Shown here in pieces: positions 44,401 through 53,675 of a DNA stretch of 64,000 nucleotides. The notes under the pieces are model-generated. The model had not been told where the DNA came from and did not search any database. It saw only the letters and a program-made list of their open reading frames with translations. How positions within the stretch are numbered: position 1 is the first letter of the stretch; every line of letters begins with the position of its first letter. Source of the DNA: an uncultured Pelagibacteraceae bacterium (GTDB taxonomy: Bacteria; Pseudomonadota; Alphaproteobacteria; Pelagibacterales; Pelagibacteraceae); NCBI GenBank assembly GCA_902612345.1, contig CACMDE010000007.1, forward strand, positions 1 to 64,000, written 5' to 3'. Made by a program: the position numbers and the translations under genes.

Positions 44401-44808
44401 TTAATTTCTTATCAAATCCTCTAATTTTTTATTTTCGAAAAAAGCATTTATGTGTAAATCTAATTCATCCCATAAATTGTGAGTGATACATTTACTTGAT
44501 CTTCCATTGCATCCTTTTTTTGAGTCCTTATCACAACCAATTGTTTTCACGTTTTCATCTAATGCCAAGAAAATCTCTGACAATTTTAAGTTATTCGGGT
44601 TTTTTGATAAAATATATCCACCGCTTGATCCTCGAACACTTTGAACTATGTTATGCTTTTTTAATTTTAAAAAAATTTGTTCTAAGTACATTAATGAAAT
44701 ACTTTGTCTTAATGAAATATCTCTTAGACTAATAGGTTTATTGGCTTTAAAGCTGGCCATATCAGCCAAAGCCATAACTGCATATCTTGATTTTGTATTT
44801 AACCGCAT
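44401..44808 (-). CDS. iscR: Rrf2-family iron-sulfur regulator (IscR-like)
   Basis: This 135-residue winged-helix Rrf2 protein starts MRLNTKSRYAVMALADMA. It has the HTH segment around ISLRDISLRQSISLMYLEQIF and RGSSGGYIL in the wing. Three Cys for the 2Fe-2S cluster are spaced C-6-C-6-C in GCDKDSKKGCNGRSSKC, followed by ITHNLW. With its cluster, IscR represses the isc/suf promoter; apo-protein relieves it. It leads the suf operon, and a matching operator overlaps its own promoter. Confidence 0.92.
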   Translation of the reverse strand: MRLNTKSRYAVMALADMASFKANKPISLRDISLRQSISLMYLEQIFLKLKKHNIVQSVRGSSGGYILSKNPNNLKLSEIFLALDENVKTIGCDKDSKKGCNGRSSKCITHNLWDELDLHINAFFENKKLEDLIRN

Positions 44809-44830
44809 ATTTATTTAGTTTTTATGCAAT

Positions 44831-44859
44831 GTATATATATACCCGACTAAAATAGTCAA
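44831..44859 (-). promoter_or_regulatory. Promoter of the iscR-suf operon
   Basis: On the minus strand a TTGACT -35 (44859-44854) is followed 17 nt later by a weak ATATAC/TATATA -10 (about 44836-44831). The start codon of iscR lies 23 bp beyond. The -35 sits inside the IscR-type operator, which fits repression by blocking RNA polymerase. Confidence 0.65.
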
Positions 44860-44863
44860 GTTT
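44839..44863. promoter_or_regulatory. Type 1 IscR operator (iron-sulfur box)
   Basis: The 25-bp site reads ATACCCGACT at 44839-44848, AAAAT at 44849-44853 and AGTCAAGTTT at 44854-44863. This agrees with the E. coli type 1 IscR consensus (ATASYYGACT, central W-rich spacer, AGTCRRSTAT) at every defined base except the A of the final TAT. It overlaps the -35 element of the suf promoter and lies just upstream of an IscR-type gene with three conserved cysteines. Confidence 0.85.
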
Positions 44864-44946
44864 AGCATAAATTTTAGTTCTTGCAATTTGTCGCTCTATT
44901 TTGATAGAAAAATATAATTTTTTTTTGAGATTAATAATCAATAACA

Positions 44947-45603
44947 ATGGAAAATAAAGTTTTAGAATTATTTATACCAGGGCCTGCGGGTAGATTAGAG
45001 GCTAAATATTATAAAAGTAAAAAAAAAACTTCTCCCATCGCACTAATTTTACATCCTCACCCCCAATATGGTGGGACCATGAATAATAAAATCGTTTTAG
45101 AAACTTTTAATGTTTTTATGGAAAATGAATTTTCTGTTTGTAGAGTAAATTTTAGAGGTGTAGGAAAAAGTGATGGTGAATTTGACAATGGTCAAGGTGA
45201 ACTAGCAGATGCCGCTGCAGCCTTAGATTGGATTGAAAGAGAAAACTTTGATAATAGTCAATGTTGGATTGCAGGCTTTTCCTTTGGTTCTTTGATAGCA
45301 ATGCAATTATTAATGCGTAGACCTGAAATAAATAGATTTATGATAATTTCTCCTCAACCAAATGTTTACGATTTTAGTTTTTTAAGTCCGTGCCCAACTT
45401 CTGGTGCTATTGTATATGGAAAAAAAGATGAATTAGTTTCTATGCAATCAATTAATGAGCTTAAAAATAGACTTTCAAATCAAAAAGGAATAAATGTTGA
45501 GTTCATTCAAATTCAAGATGCAAATCATTTCTTTTCTAAATCTGAAGAAAGTTTACATAAATCCATTAATAAGTACATTTTAAAAGAGTCTGCATTATTT
45601 TAA
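44947..45603 (+). CDS. Alpha/beta hydrolase
   Basis: This 218-residue protein belongs to the small alpha/beta hydrolase group often annotated as X-Pro dipeptidyl-peptidase-like or dienelactone-hydrolase-like. It shows LILHPHPQYGGTMNNKIV, NFRGVGKSDGEFDNGQGE, the nucleophile elbow GFSFGS, and a late DANHFF with the catalytic His. A Asp in KKDELVS may complete the triad. Cytoplasmic; substrate unknown. It diverges from the iscR-suf operon and ends overlapping convergent anmK by 4 nt. Confidence 0.85.
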   Translation: MENKVLELFIPGPAGRLEAKYYKSKKKTSPIALILHPHPQYGGTMNNKIVLETFNVFMENEFSVCRVNFRGVGKSDGEFDNGQGELADAAAALDWIERENFDNSQCWIAGFSFGSLIAMQLLMRRPEINRFMIISPQPNVYDFSFLSPCPTSGAIVYGKKDELVSMQSINELKNRLSNQKGINVEFIQIQDANHFFSKSEESLHKSINKYILKESALF

Positions 45604-46697
45604 GAAAAACTTACTAATTCACCTCCAGTTATAGGATTTGATACTTTAGTGGTGCTTGGAAATGAAATAATTTTTTTATATAAAGATCTAATGCTTAGAT
45701 AACCAAATGCTTGGGACTCTATATAATCCCCATCAATATCAAACTCATCTATTCTTATAATTTTTTTATTAACTAAATTCTCCAAATTTTTGATCAATGT
45801 ATTATTTTTTCTACCACCTCCACACAAGATTATTTCAAACTCTCCTTTTAGTTCTTTCATAATATTTTCAGATATGACTTTTGCTGTAAAATAATTTAAA
45901 TTCGCCAAAGCATCTTCTAATGAAAGACCTTTAACAAAATTTATATCAAAATCTTTTTTATCAAATGAATGCTTTTTAATAGAATTATAATATTCATGAT
46001 CTAAAATATTATTAATTAATGTTAAATCTATTTTTCCTTGAGAAGCTATTTTTCCGTTTTCATCGTAATTAAGTTTTTTTATTTTTTTTATATACGTATC
46101 CATTAAACAATTGCCAGGTCCGATATCTTTTGCTAAAAAATGTTCGTTGCTAATATAAGTGAAATTAGCGATACCTCCTATATTTAAAAAAACGACTGGT
46201 TTTTTAATATTTAATTTTTTTTTAAGTAATTGATGATAAATAGGTGTTAATGGTGCACCATCACCACCATGCAGAATATCATTTTGTCTAAAATTAAATA
46301 TTACATCTTTTTTTAATATCTGAGAAAGAAGAGAAGCATTTCCTATTTGAATTGAATATTTTTCGTTGGGCTTATGTAAAATTGTTTGTCCATGAAATCC
46401 AACTATTCTAGGATTAACATTATATTCTTTACAAATTTTAGATGAGATTTCTGAATGTTTAATTGTAATTTTTCTTTCAAGAGTTTTATATTCTTGAAAA
46501 TTTTTTTCTACATCCTCAATACTATTTATTTTATTACTGAAACTCTCTAGAGAATTTTTCAATTCCAAGTCGTATTTTAGATATAAATTGCCTATAATAT
46601 CAAGATATTGTTCACCATCAGACTTTATTAAAGACGCATCAATTCCATCCATCGATGTTCCGCTCATTAAGCCTAATGCATTTACAATTTTATCCAT
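45600..46697 (-). CDS. anmK: Anhydro-N-acetylmuramic acid kinase
   Basis: This 365-residue protein of the actin/hexokinase superfamily shows the AnmK start GLMSGTSMDGIDASLI, GFHGQTILHKP, FRQNDILHGGDGAPLTP, NIGGIANFTYI, DIGPGNCLMD and a late ILCGGGRKN. It phosphorylates and opens 1,6-anhydro-MurNAc to MurNAc-6-phosphate in peptidoglycan recycling. It diverges from tyrS across 46 bp. Retention in a streamlined genome suggests active wall recycling. Confidence 0.94.
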   Translation of the reverse strand: MDKIVNALGLMSGTSMDGIDASLIKSDGEQYLDIIGNLYLKYDLELKNSLESFSNKINSIEDVEKNFQEYKTLERKITIKHSEISSKICKEYNVNPRIVGFHGQTILHKPNEKYSIQIGNASLLSQILKKDVIFNFRQNDILHGGDGAPLTPIYHQLLKKKLNIKKPVVFLNIGGIANFTYISNEHFLAKDIGPGNCLMDTYIKKIKKLNYDENGKIASQGKIDLTLINNILDHEYYNSIKKHSFDKKDFDINFVKGLSLEDALANLNYFTAKVISENIMKELKGEFEIILCGGGRKNNTLIKNLENLVNKKIIRIDEFDIDGDYIESQAFGYLSIRSLYKKIISFPSTTKVSNPITGGELVSFS

Positions 46698-46743
46698 ATT
46701 GATTGTTGATTAAATATAAATAAGTATAAGTTAGTTTATCTAT

Positions 46744-47970
46744 ATGAATAAATTTTTACAAGAATTCCATGATAGAGGATACTTTTATCAATGTACTGAT
46801 GACGATAAATTAAGTGAAATTCTAAATAATAAAAAGATTAAAGCATATATAGGTTTTGACTGTACAGCTGAGAGTCTTCATGTTGGAAGCTTACTTCAAA
46901 TTATGTGTTTAAGGTTACTTCAAAAGCATGGACATCAACCTATTGTTTTATTAGGTGGCGGCACCACCAGAATTGGAGATCCCTCAGGAAAAGATAAAAC
47001 TAGACAGATACTTAATGAAAAAACAATTGAAAAAAATATTCAAAATATAGAGAAAATTTTAAAAATTTTTTTACATTCAAATGATAAAGAAACAAAACCA
47101 ATATTTGTAAACAATTATAATTGGCTTAAGGATTTAAACTATATTTCTTTTTTAAGAGATATAGGGAAACATTTTACAATAAATAAAATGCTAAGTTTTG
47201 ACAGTGTTAAACTAAGATTAGAAAGAGAACAGTCTTTAAGCTACATGGAATTTAACTATATGATTTTACAGGCTTATGATTTTTTAGAGCTAAATACTAA
47301 ATATAATTGTATGCTCCAAATAGGTGGATCAGATCAATGGGGAAATATAGTTAATGGTGTAGAATTAATTAAAAGACACTCATCCAAGGAGGTTTTTGGA
47401 CTTACAACTCCTTTAATCACAATGGCATCGGGTGCTAAAATGGGAAAAACTGAAACTGGAGCTGTATGGTTAGATAAAAAATTATTATCATCTTATGATT
47501 ACTGGCAATTTTGGAGAAACGTTGATGACAGAGATTTAGAAAAATTTCTAAATATGTTTACAGATATTCCAGTTGATGAAATAAAAAAAAGGAAACAAGA
47601 AAATATAAATGATCTAAAAATATTATTAGCAAATCAAGCAACATCAATGCTCCATGGTGAAGACGAAACAAACAAATCTTTTCAGCAAGCAAAAAAAATA
47701 TTTAGTGACAATTCCTCTGATGAAGGTTTGCCTAATATAAAATTGAATAAAGCAGAAATTGAAAAGAAAAATTTATCAGATATTATTTTAATTGCAAAAT
47801 TAGAAAGTTCTAAAAGTGAAATAAAAAGATTAATTAAAAATAGTGGTATTAAAATAAATAATTTAAAAATTGAAAAAGATTTGTCATTTTCTGAAATTAA
47901 CTTATCAAATAATAATTTTTTTAAGCTATCCATAGGTAAGAAAAAACACTATAAAATAGAAATTAATTAG
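46744..47970 (+). CDS. tyrS: Tyrosyl-tRNA synthetase
   Basis: This 408-residue class I synthetase has the HIGH motif as HVGS in ESLHVGSLLQIM, the tyrosine pocket YIGFDCTAESLH and LGGGTTRIGDPSGK, QIGGSDQWGNIVNG, and the KMSKS motif as KMGKT. A degenerate S4-like RNA-binding tail covers about 340-408. It charges tRNA-Tyr. Its 3' end overlaps the convergent AsmA-like gene by 8 nt. Confidence 0.95.
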   Translation: MNKFLQEFHDRGYFYQCTDDDKLSEILNNKKIKAYIGFDCTAESLHVGSLLQIMCLRLLQKHGHQPIVLLGGGTTRIGDPSGKDKTRQILNEKTIEKNIQNIEKILKIFLHSNDKETKPIFVNNYNWLKDLNYISFLRDIGKHFTINKMLSFDSVKLRLEREQSLSYMEFNYMILQAYDFLELNTKYNCMLQIGGSDQWGNIVNGVELIKRHSSKEVFGLTTPLITMASGAKMGKTETGAVWLDKKLLSSYDYWQFWRNVDDRDLEKFLNMFTDIPVDEIKKRKQENINDLKILLANQATSMLHGEDETNKSFQQAKKIFSDNSSDEGLPNIKLNKAEIEKKNLSDIILIAKLESSKSEIKRLIKNSGIKINNLKIEKDLSFSEINLSNNNFFKLSIGKKKHYKIEIN

Positions 47971-50161
47971 ATTTTTTTATTTTATCTAAAGTTCTGGTAA
48001 TAAACCTAGGAGTTAAAGTTTTTATAGGATTAACACTAGTATCCAAATCGTCTGGTGGGCCTTTTATTTTAAAGCTGACACCAAAAACTCCTTCCCCAGC
48101 TTTTTCTCCTATCAAGATATTACCTAACAAAGGAATTTTGGCTATTGTTTTATTAATTGTGGTAGCTGGAACCAATGTCCCCCTTAAACTAACTAATTTA
48201 TTTTTTTCAACGTACCCTTCCATTAAAATAGAAATCGCTGGTCCTAAAGCATATATTTCGTTAACATTAATTAATTCATCTGTATTTTCAAAAAACATTT
48301 CAAATTCATTAAATCTAATGCCTTGTCCTGTAGCTAAATCTGCTATTCCCTGCAAAGAAGCTAAAGATAAAAGCTTTGTCAGCGCTGGCATATCTTGAAG
48401 TTTAAAGTTATAAATTCTAAGCTCCGACTTCGAAAAATTATTCTTAATTTCTGTAGATGTATAATCTATTTTACCATCTTCAAAACCTTTAATAAATTTA
48501 AACTTTTTAACAAAAGGTTTTGCTACGTCTGAATATATAGTGGTAACTTTTTTACCATCAAGTTTCTGAATAGTATAAGTAAAATTATCAACAGAATTAA
48601 AATTTCCTAAAATATTCGCTTTATTAAATTTATTATTTTCGACTAGAGCAACACCTTTCAAGTTTTTTAAATTATGCTCATCATCAATTTTTGCATTTTT
48701 AATGTTAATATTTATCGAGGTATTAAGATTTTTGAAAATATCAAAAAAATTACTTTTTTTCCTGCTTTTGAGGCTTTTTTCGATATATGAGCTAAGGTCA
48801 AAATTATTAGAATTTAAATAAATTTTATTTTTAGACTTTTTAATTAATATATCATTTAAGTATCTATCCTTATTATAAAATGTACAATCTATTAATTCAA
48901 AACTATCAATTTTAAAATTTTTGGAAAATTCAATATTTTTAATTAAAAATTTACTATTGCTACTATAAAATTTTAAGTTATTAATTTTATATAAATTTTT
49001 ATTCTTAGTCGCTAAAATATTTACAAATAGCTCCTCACTTTGAGGTTTATGATAATTGATCGAGTCTATATATATTTCACTTTCATTTAAATCAGCATTT
49101 AATTCATATTTTTCAATGTTTTTATTTTTTGAATAATTAAACGAAATTTTTTTTGGTTTTGATTTTTCACTAATTATATATTTCGAATTCACTTTCATAT
49201 TAATTTTATTTTTATTTTTAATTAAAAAATTAATCTTTCCATTTGTTAAAAAAATTTCGTTATTAAAATTTGATATATAATTTTTGAGATTTATTTTTTT
49301 CAAATTAAGCTTTACATTTTTAATATCTATATCAGTCTGAAGTTTATAATTTTTAATTTTAAACTTTTTTGTAAAATCTATTTCAAATATAGATTTTGAG
49401 GGAAAGATAGCTTCGTCGTTAAGATAATTCTTCATATCATAATCAAATAATGCATGTGTTAAATTATTATTTATATTATTTTTAAAATCACCCTTAATCT
49501 TAATTAAATTTTTATCTATTAAAGCTGTAATATTATTGCTAATAAAATTAGTTTTTTTATAGTTTAATTTTAAATTTTTAATTTGTAAAAATTGATCTTT
49601 GTAATTTAAGCTAAAATTTACATTTTCAATTAGTTCTTTATCTAGTATGTTTATATTTACATCAGAAATTTTTCCTTTTAATTCTAAATTATAAACTTTT
49701 TGATCTTGAGCACTTGCTATAATTTTATAAGTAATTTTACCTTTTCTAACAATATTTTCTAAATACAAAGTGGGTATATTTATTTTATAAGCTCGAATAA
49801 ATTTTAAAAGATCTATAATTTCATTTTTTTCTGAATTAATAATAATTTTATTTATTTTGTTGTTCTGTTTAATTATAGAAATAATATCAACTAACAAATC
49901 AACATTTTTAATTCTCTGAACTTCATTATTTATATAGAAATTTAGATTTCTTGAATTTAAGGATAAGCTTTTTTCTTGTATATTTAATTTTATAAAGACT
50001 TCATTTAGGTCAATATTTATCCTGTTATCATGTTTAATTATTTCTGATTTAATCATCTCATTAAATTTTTTTGTTTTTATGCCATAAACACTAAGATAAG
50101 TGATAAATATTATTGTAATAATTAATAAAAATAAAAAAATTCTAATAAGATTTTTAAACAT
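47963..50161 (-). CDS. AsmA/DUF3971-like large envelope protein
   Basis: This 732-residue protein has an N-terminal membrane anchor (about 4-27) and a long, Asn/Lys/Ile-rich beta-repeat-like body. The C-terminal part carries a conserved-looking block: LPALTKLLSLASLQGIAD-like DMPALTKLLSLASLQGIAD near 603-621, ALGPAISILMEGYVE and LVPATTINKTIAKIPLLGN, typical of AsmA-like/YhdP proteins. These are proposed to bridge the periplasm and move phospholipids to the outer membrane. It overlaps prfB by 8 nt. Confidence 0.82.
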   Translation of the reverse strand: MFKNLIRIFLFLLIITIIFITYLSVYGIKTKKFNEMIKSEIIKHDNRINIDLNEVFIKLNIQEKSLSLNSRNLNFYINNEVQRIKNVDLLVDIISIIKQNNKINKIIINSEKNEIIDLLKFIRAYKINIPTLYLENIVRKGKITYKIIASAQDQKVYNLELKGKISDVNINILDKELIENVNFSLNYKDQFLQIKNLKLNYKKTNFISNNITALIDKNLIKIKGDFKNNINNNLTHALFDYDMKNYLNDEAIFPSKSIFEIDFTKKFKIKNYKLQTDIDIKNVKLNLKKINLKNYISNFNNEIFLTNGKINFLIKNKNKINMKVNSKYIISEKSKPKKISFNYSKNKNIEKYELNADLNESEIYIDSINYHKPQSEELFVNILATKNKNLYKINNLKFYSSNSKFLIKNIEFSKNFKIDSFELIDCTFYNKDRYLNDILIKKSKNKIYLNSNNFDLSSYIEKSLKSRKKSNFFDIFKNLNTSININIKNAKIDDEHNLKNLKGVALVENNKFNKANILGNFNSVDNFTYTIQKLDGKKVTTIYSDVAKPFVKKFKFIKGFEDGKIDYTSTEIKNNFSKSELRIYNFKLQDMPALTKLLSLASLQGIADLATGQGIRFNEFEMFFENTDELINVNEIYALGPAISILMEGYVEKNKLVSLRGTLVPATTINKTIAKIPLLGNILIGEKAGEGVFGVSFKIKGPPDDLDTSVNPIKTLTPRFITRTLDKIKKSN

Positions 50162-51252
50162 TTAATTTGTAAAGACTGCTTTCTATAAAGCTATCTATGT
50201 TGCCATCTAATATTTTATCTGGGTCAGTGCTTTCTTCTCCAGTTCTATTATCTTTCACCAGTCTGTATGGATGTAATACATAAGATCTTATTTGATGGCC
50301 CCAGCCAATATCAGATTTTGATTTTTCAATATTTTCATCTAGTTTTTCTTTTTTTTCTAACTCATATTCATATAATCGTGCTTTTAGCATTGTCATGCAT
50401 GTTTCTTTATTTTTATGCTGAGATCTCTCATTCTGACATTGTACTACAATGCTTGTTGGCAAATGTGTTATTCTAACTGCACTATCTGTAGTATTAACAT
50501 GTTGTCCACCTGCTCCGCTAGATCTATATGTATCTATTCTTAAGTCTTTCTCTAAAATTTCTACTTTAATATTGTCATCTAATACCGGATAAACCCATAC
50601 ACTTGCAAAGCTTGTATGCCTTCTAGCTCCTGAATCAAATGGTGAAATTCTTACAAGTCTGTGAATCCCAGACTCATTTTTTAAATATCCATATAAATAT
50701 TCTCCAGAAATTTTAATTGTAGAAGATTTTATTCCTGCCTCATCCCCTTTATGTTCGCTAATTAACTGAAAACTAAAATCTTTATTAGAAGCCCATCTAA
50801 TATACATTCTTCTCAACATTTCAGCCCAATCTTGGCTTTCTGTTCCTCCAGCGCCAGCATGTATCTCTAAAAAACAATCTAGCCGGTCATTTTCATTTGA
50901 TAGAAAACATCTAATTTCATTTTTTTTTACATCATTTTTGAGTTCTATAATTTGTGAAGTTACTTCATTAAGTATTTGACGATTATTCTCTTCATTGGCC
51001 AAATCAAATAAGTCTGAAAGGTCTTTTAATTTATAGATGTGTGAGTTATAAGCCTCAGTCAAATTTTCGTAAGATTTTTTTTCTTTAAGAACTTTTTCAG
51101 CCTCATTTTTATTCTTCCAGAAATTTGGATTTTCAATTTTTTTATTTAAAACTTCGATCTTTTTAAAAAGTTCCTTTTTATCAAAGAAACTCCTTAACTC
51201 TTAGATTTATTTTTTCTATCTCAATTTTTTGTAGCTGAAATTCGTTTTCCAT
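50154..51252 (-). CDS. prfB: Peptide chain release factor 2, made by programmed +1 frameshift
   Basis: The gene is in two frames. Frame one runs from ATG at 51252 for 23 codons to an in-frame TGA at 51183-51181. Skipping one base there opens the second frame, starting DKKELFKK, for 342 codons to 50154. The product is 365 residues, exactly the E. coli RF2 length. RF2 motifs are the anticodon-like SPF in ISPFDSGARRH, GGQ in GAGGQHVNTTDSAVRITH, and EIHAGAGGTESQDWAEML. It ends translation at UGA/UAA. Its start overlaps the penicillin-binding-protein stop (TAATG). Confidence 0.94.
51181..51195 (-). other. RF2 programmed +1 frameshift site
   Basis: On the minus strand the order is AAGGAG (51195-51190), TTT, CTT (51186-51184), TGA (51183-51181). 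An internal Shine-Dalgarno three bases before CTT-TGA is the same geometry as the E. coli prfB site. When RF2 is scarce the ribosome slips from CTT to TTT and continues in the +1 frame; when RF2 is plentiful it ends at TGA. Confidence 0.93.
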
Positions 51253-53588
51253 TAATAAAATTTATAAATATTATTTTTTGAAATATATTCTACATTACCA
51301 TATTGTATCTTATTATTAACTAAATCTTTTTCTTTAAAAGCTTCGATTATGATTGAATCATCATTGTAAGATGCTCTTTCTCCTGTAATTGAATTCACAA
51401 CAAGCATTTTGATTCCCTGGGGCACTTTAAATGGTCTTGCATTTTCCTTTTTTATTGTATTTTTTGCGAAGTTCTTAAATATTGGCATTGCTGTTCTTGC
51501 GCCGGTTTCGAATTTACCTAATGAAGAAGGTTCATCATATCCAACATAAACGCCAATTACATAATTAGACGAAAATCCAATAAACCATGTATCTGTATTT
51601 TTGTTAGTTGTTCCAGTTTTACCAGCAAGGTCCAAATTCAAGTCTTTAAGACCTTTTGCTGTTCCTCTTTTGACAGTTCCTTCTAAGATTGATGTCATTT
51701 GATAAGCTGTTTCTTTACTTATGATTTGTTTAAAATTATTTTTAATTTTAGGGGTCGTTTCACTTAAATAAGAAATTTGTGTACAACCTTCACATTCTCG
51801 TATTTCAGAATTAAAAATTGTGTTCCCTTGGCTATCTTGAATTCTATCAATAAATTTTGGATTAATTAATTTACCACCATTTACAAAACTACAATAAGCA
51901 GTGGTTAATTTTAACAAAGTTGTCTCATTTGATCCTAATGATAAAGATAAAAGTGCCTCGGGATTATCATATATATTTAAATCATTAGAAAAATTTGCAA
52001 TTTTTTTAATACCAAGATTCTGTGCAATTCTCACAGTCATTAAATTTCTAGACTTCTCAAGTCCAATCCTTAAAGTAGAAGGTCCATAAAATTTTTTTCC
52101 ATAATTTTCAGGTTTCCATAATTTTAAATCCTCCCCTTGATCAAAGACAATTGGTGCATCTAAAATTAGTGTTGCAGGAGTATATCCATTCTCTAAAGCT
52201 AATGCGTAAACAAAAGGTTTAAAAGCTGAACCAGGTTGTCTTAATGCTTGAGTTGCTCTATTAAATTCACTATTTTTAAAACTAAAACCACCGCTTAAAG
52301 CTAATATTCTGCCAGTATATGGATCCATAACAACAATAGCTCCATTAACTTTAGGTAATTGTTTTAAATTATATTTATTATTTTTAATTTTTTGTGCATA
52401 AATTACATCTCCAATTTTAAATAATTCTTCAAAATTTTTTTTTGTCCAATTAATTGATGAAAATTCAATTACACCCTGATTTCCCTCCATAGTTTCAATA
52501 TCAACTGAAAAACGATTAATATTTTTAATAATAGATAAATTCCATCCTATTGACTGTTCTAATTTATAATCATTAAGATTCTTATACCAATTTGTTGTAT
52601 ATTTTATATTTAACAATGGTCCTCTCCATCCTTTTTTTTTATCGAACTCAACTAAACCATTTCTAAGTGAATTCGTAGCTTGTTCTTGCAAGTCTAAATT
52701 TAATGGAGTTTTTATAGTGAAGCCTTGTTTATAAACTTTATCAAAACCATATTCATCAACAATTAATTTTCTAATATCTTCAATATAATAATTAGAGTTT
52801 TCAAGATAAACAGATTTTCTTTTTTTTAAAATTATTTTTTGTTTTGATAATTTGTCAAATTCATTTTTATTAAGATATTTATTATCATATAAATTTTTTA
52901 AAACTAAATTTCTTCTAAATTTAGCTAATTCAATATTTTTGTATGGATTATATCTACTTGGAGCTTTTGGTAATGCAGCTAATAATGCTGCTTCTGAATA
53001 ATCTAATTCGCTAATTGATTTATCAAAATATTGCAAACTGGCAGATGCAATACCATAACTTCCTTCGCCTAAATAAATTTGATTAAGATATAATTCTAAA
53101 ATTCTTTCTTTTGATAAAGCTCTCTCAATTCTAAAAGCAAGGATGGCCTCTTTTATTTTTCTATCAATTGATACCTCATTGGATAAGAGAAAATTTTTTG
53201 CGACCTGTTGTGTTATAGTAGATGCACCCTCAAGTCTTCTCGAAGAAAGAATATTTGAAATATTATTTATTATAGCTCTCAAAACACCTTTGGCATCAAC
53301 CCCAGGGTGTTTAAAAAAGTTTTTATCTTCAGCAGATAAAAACGAATTTACAACTAATATGGGTATGGAGTTAAAAGGTACAAATATCCTTTTTTCTGAC
53401 GAAAATTCACTTAATAATTGTCCATCATTTGAATAAAGTTTGCTTGAAATTGGTGGTTTATAATTTTTTAAAAATTTATAATCAGGTAGATCATTGGAAT
53501 AATACCATAAAATACTTACTATCCCTATAAAAGTGAGAAATGACAAAAAAATGGTTAAAATTAAGATTTTTTTTATTTGCTTAATCAT
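51252..53588 (-). CDS. mrcA: Bifunctional class A penicillin-binding protein (PBP1A)
   Basis: This 778-residue protein has an N-terminal membrane anchor (about 7-29). The GT51 glycosyltransferase domain has SAEDKNFFKHPGVD with catalytic E87, GASTITQQVAKN at 121-132 and LYLNQIYLGEGSYGIA. The transpeptidase domain has S454-K457 in RQPGSAFKPFVYA, SLGSNE, and KTG in AGKTGTTNKNTD. It polymerises and cross-links peptidoglycan in the periplasm. It diverges from the RNase gene across 87 bp and overlaps prfB by 1 nt. Confidence 0.95.
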   Translation of the reverse strand: MIKQIKKILILTIFLSFLTFIGIVSILWYYSNDLPDYKFLKNYKPPISSKLYSNDGQLLSEFSSEKRIFVPFNSIPILVVNSFLSAEDKNFFKHPGVDAKGVLRAIINNISNILSSRRLEGASTITQQVAKNFLLSNEVSIDRKIKEAILAFRIERALSKERILELYLNQIYLGEGSYGIASASLQYFDKSISELDYSEAALLAALPKAPSRYNPYKNIELAKFRRNLVLKNLYDNKYLNKNEFDKLSKQKIILKKRKSVYLENSNYYIEDIRKLIVDEYGFDKVYKQGFTIKTPLNLDLQEQATNSLRNGLVEFDKKKGWRGPLLNIKYTTNWYKNLNDYKLEQSIGWNLSIIKNINRFSVDIETMEGNQGVIEFSSINWTKKNFEELFKIGDVIYAQKIKNNKYNLKQLPKVNGAIVVMDPYTGRILALSGGFSFKNSEFNRATQALRQPGSAFKPFVYALALENGYTPATLILDAPIVFDQGEDLKLWKPENYGKKFYGPSTLRIGLEKSRNLMTVRIAQNLGIKKIANFSNDLNIYDNPEALLSLSLGSNETTLLKLTTAYCSFVNGGKLINPKFIDRIQDSQGNTIFNSEIRECEGCTQISYLSETTPKIKNNFKQIISKETAYQMTSILEGTVKRGTAKGLKDLNLDLAGKTGTTNKNTDTWFIGFSSNYVIGVYVGYDEPSSLGKFETGARTAMPIFKNFAKNTIKKENARPFKVPQGIKMLVVNSITGERASYNDDSIIIEAFKEKDLVNNKIQYGNVEYISKNNIYKFY

Positions 53589-53675
53589 TTCTATTTTATT
53601 TAATCTATGAATTTGTTAATGTTAAGGCACAAATTATATAAACAAAATTTAAATGAATAAAATAAAATCAAATAT

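Noticed and set aside
50154-51062. prfB as a short 302-residue gene
   Set aside because: The in-frame sequence upstream encodes conserved RF2 residues and links through a canonical frameshift site to an ATG at 51252.
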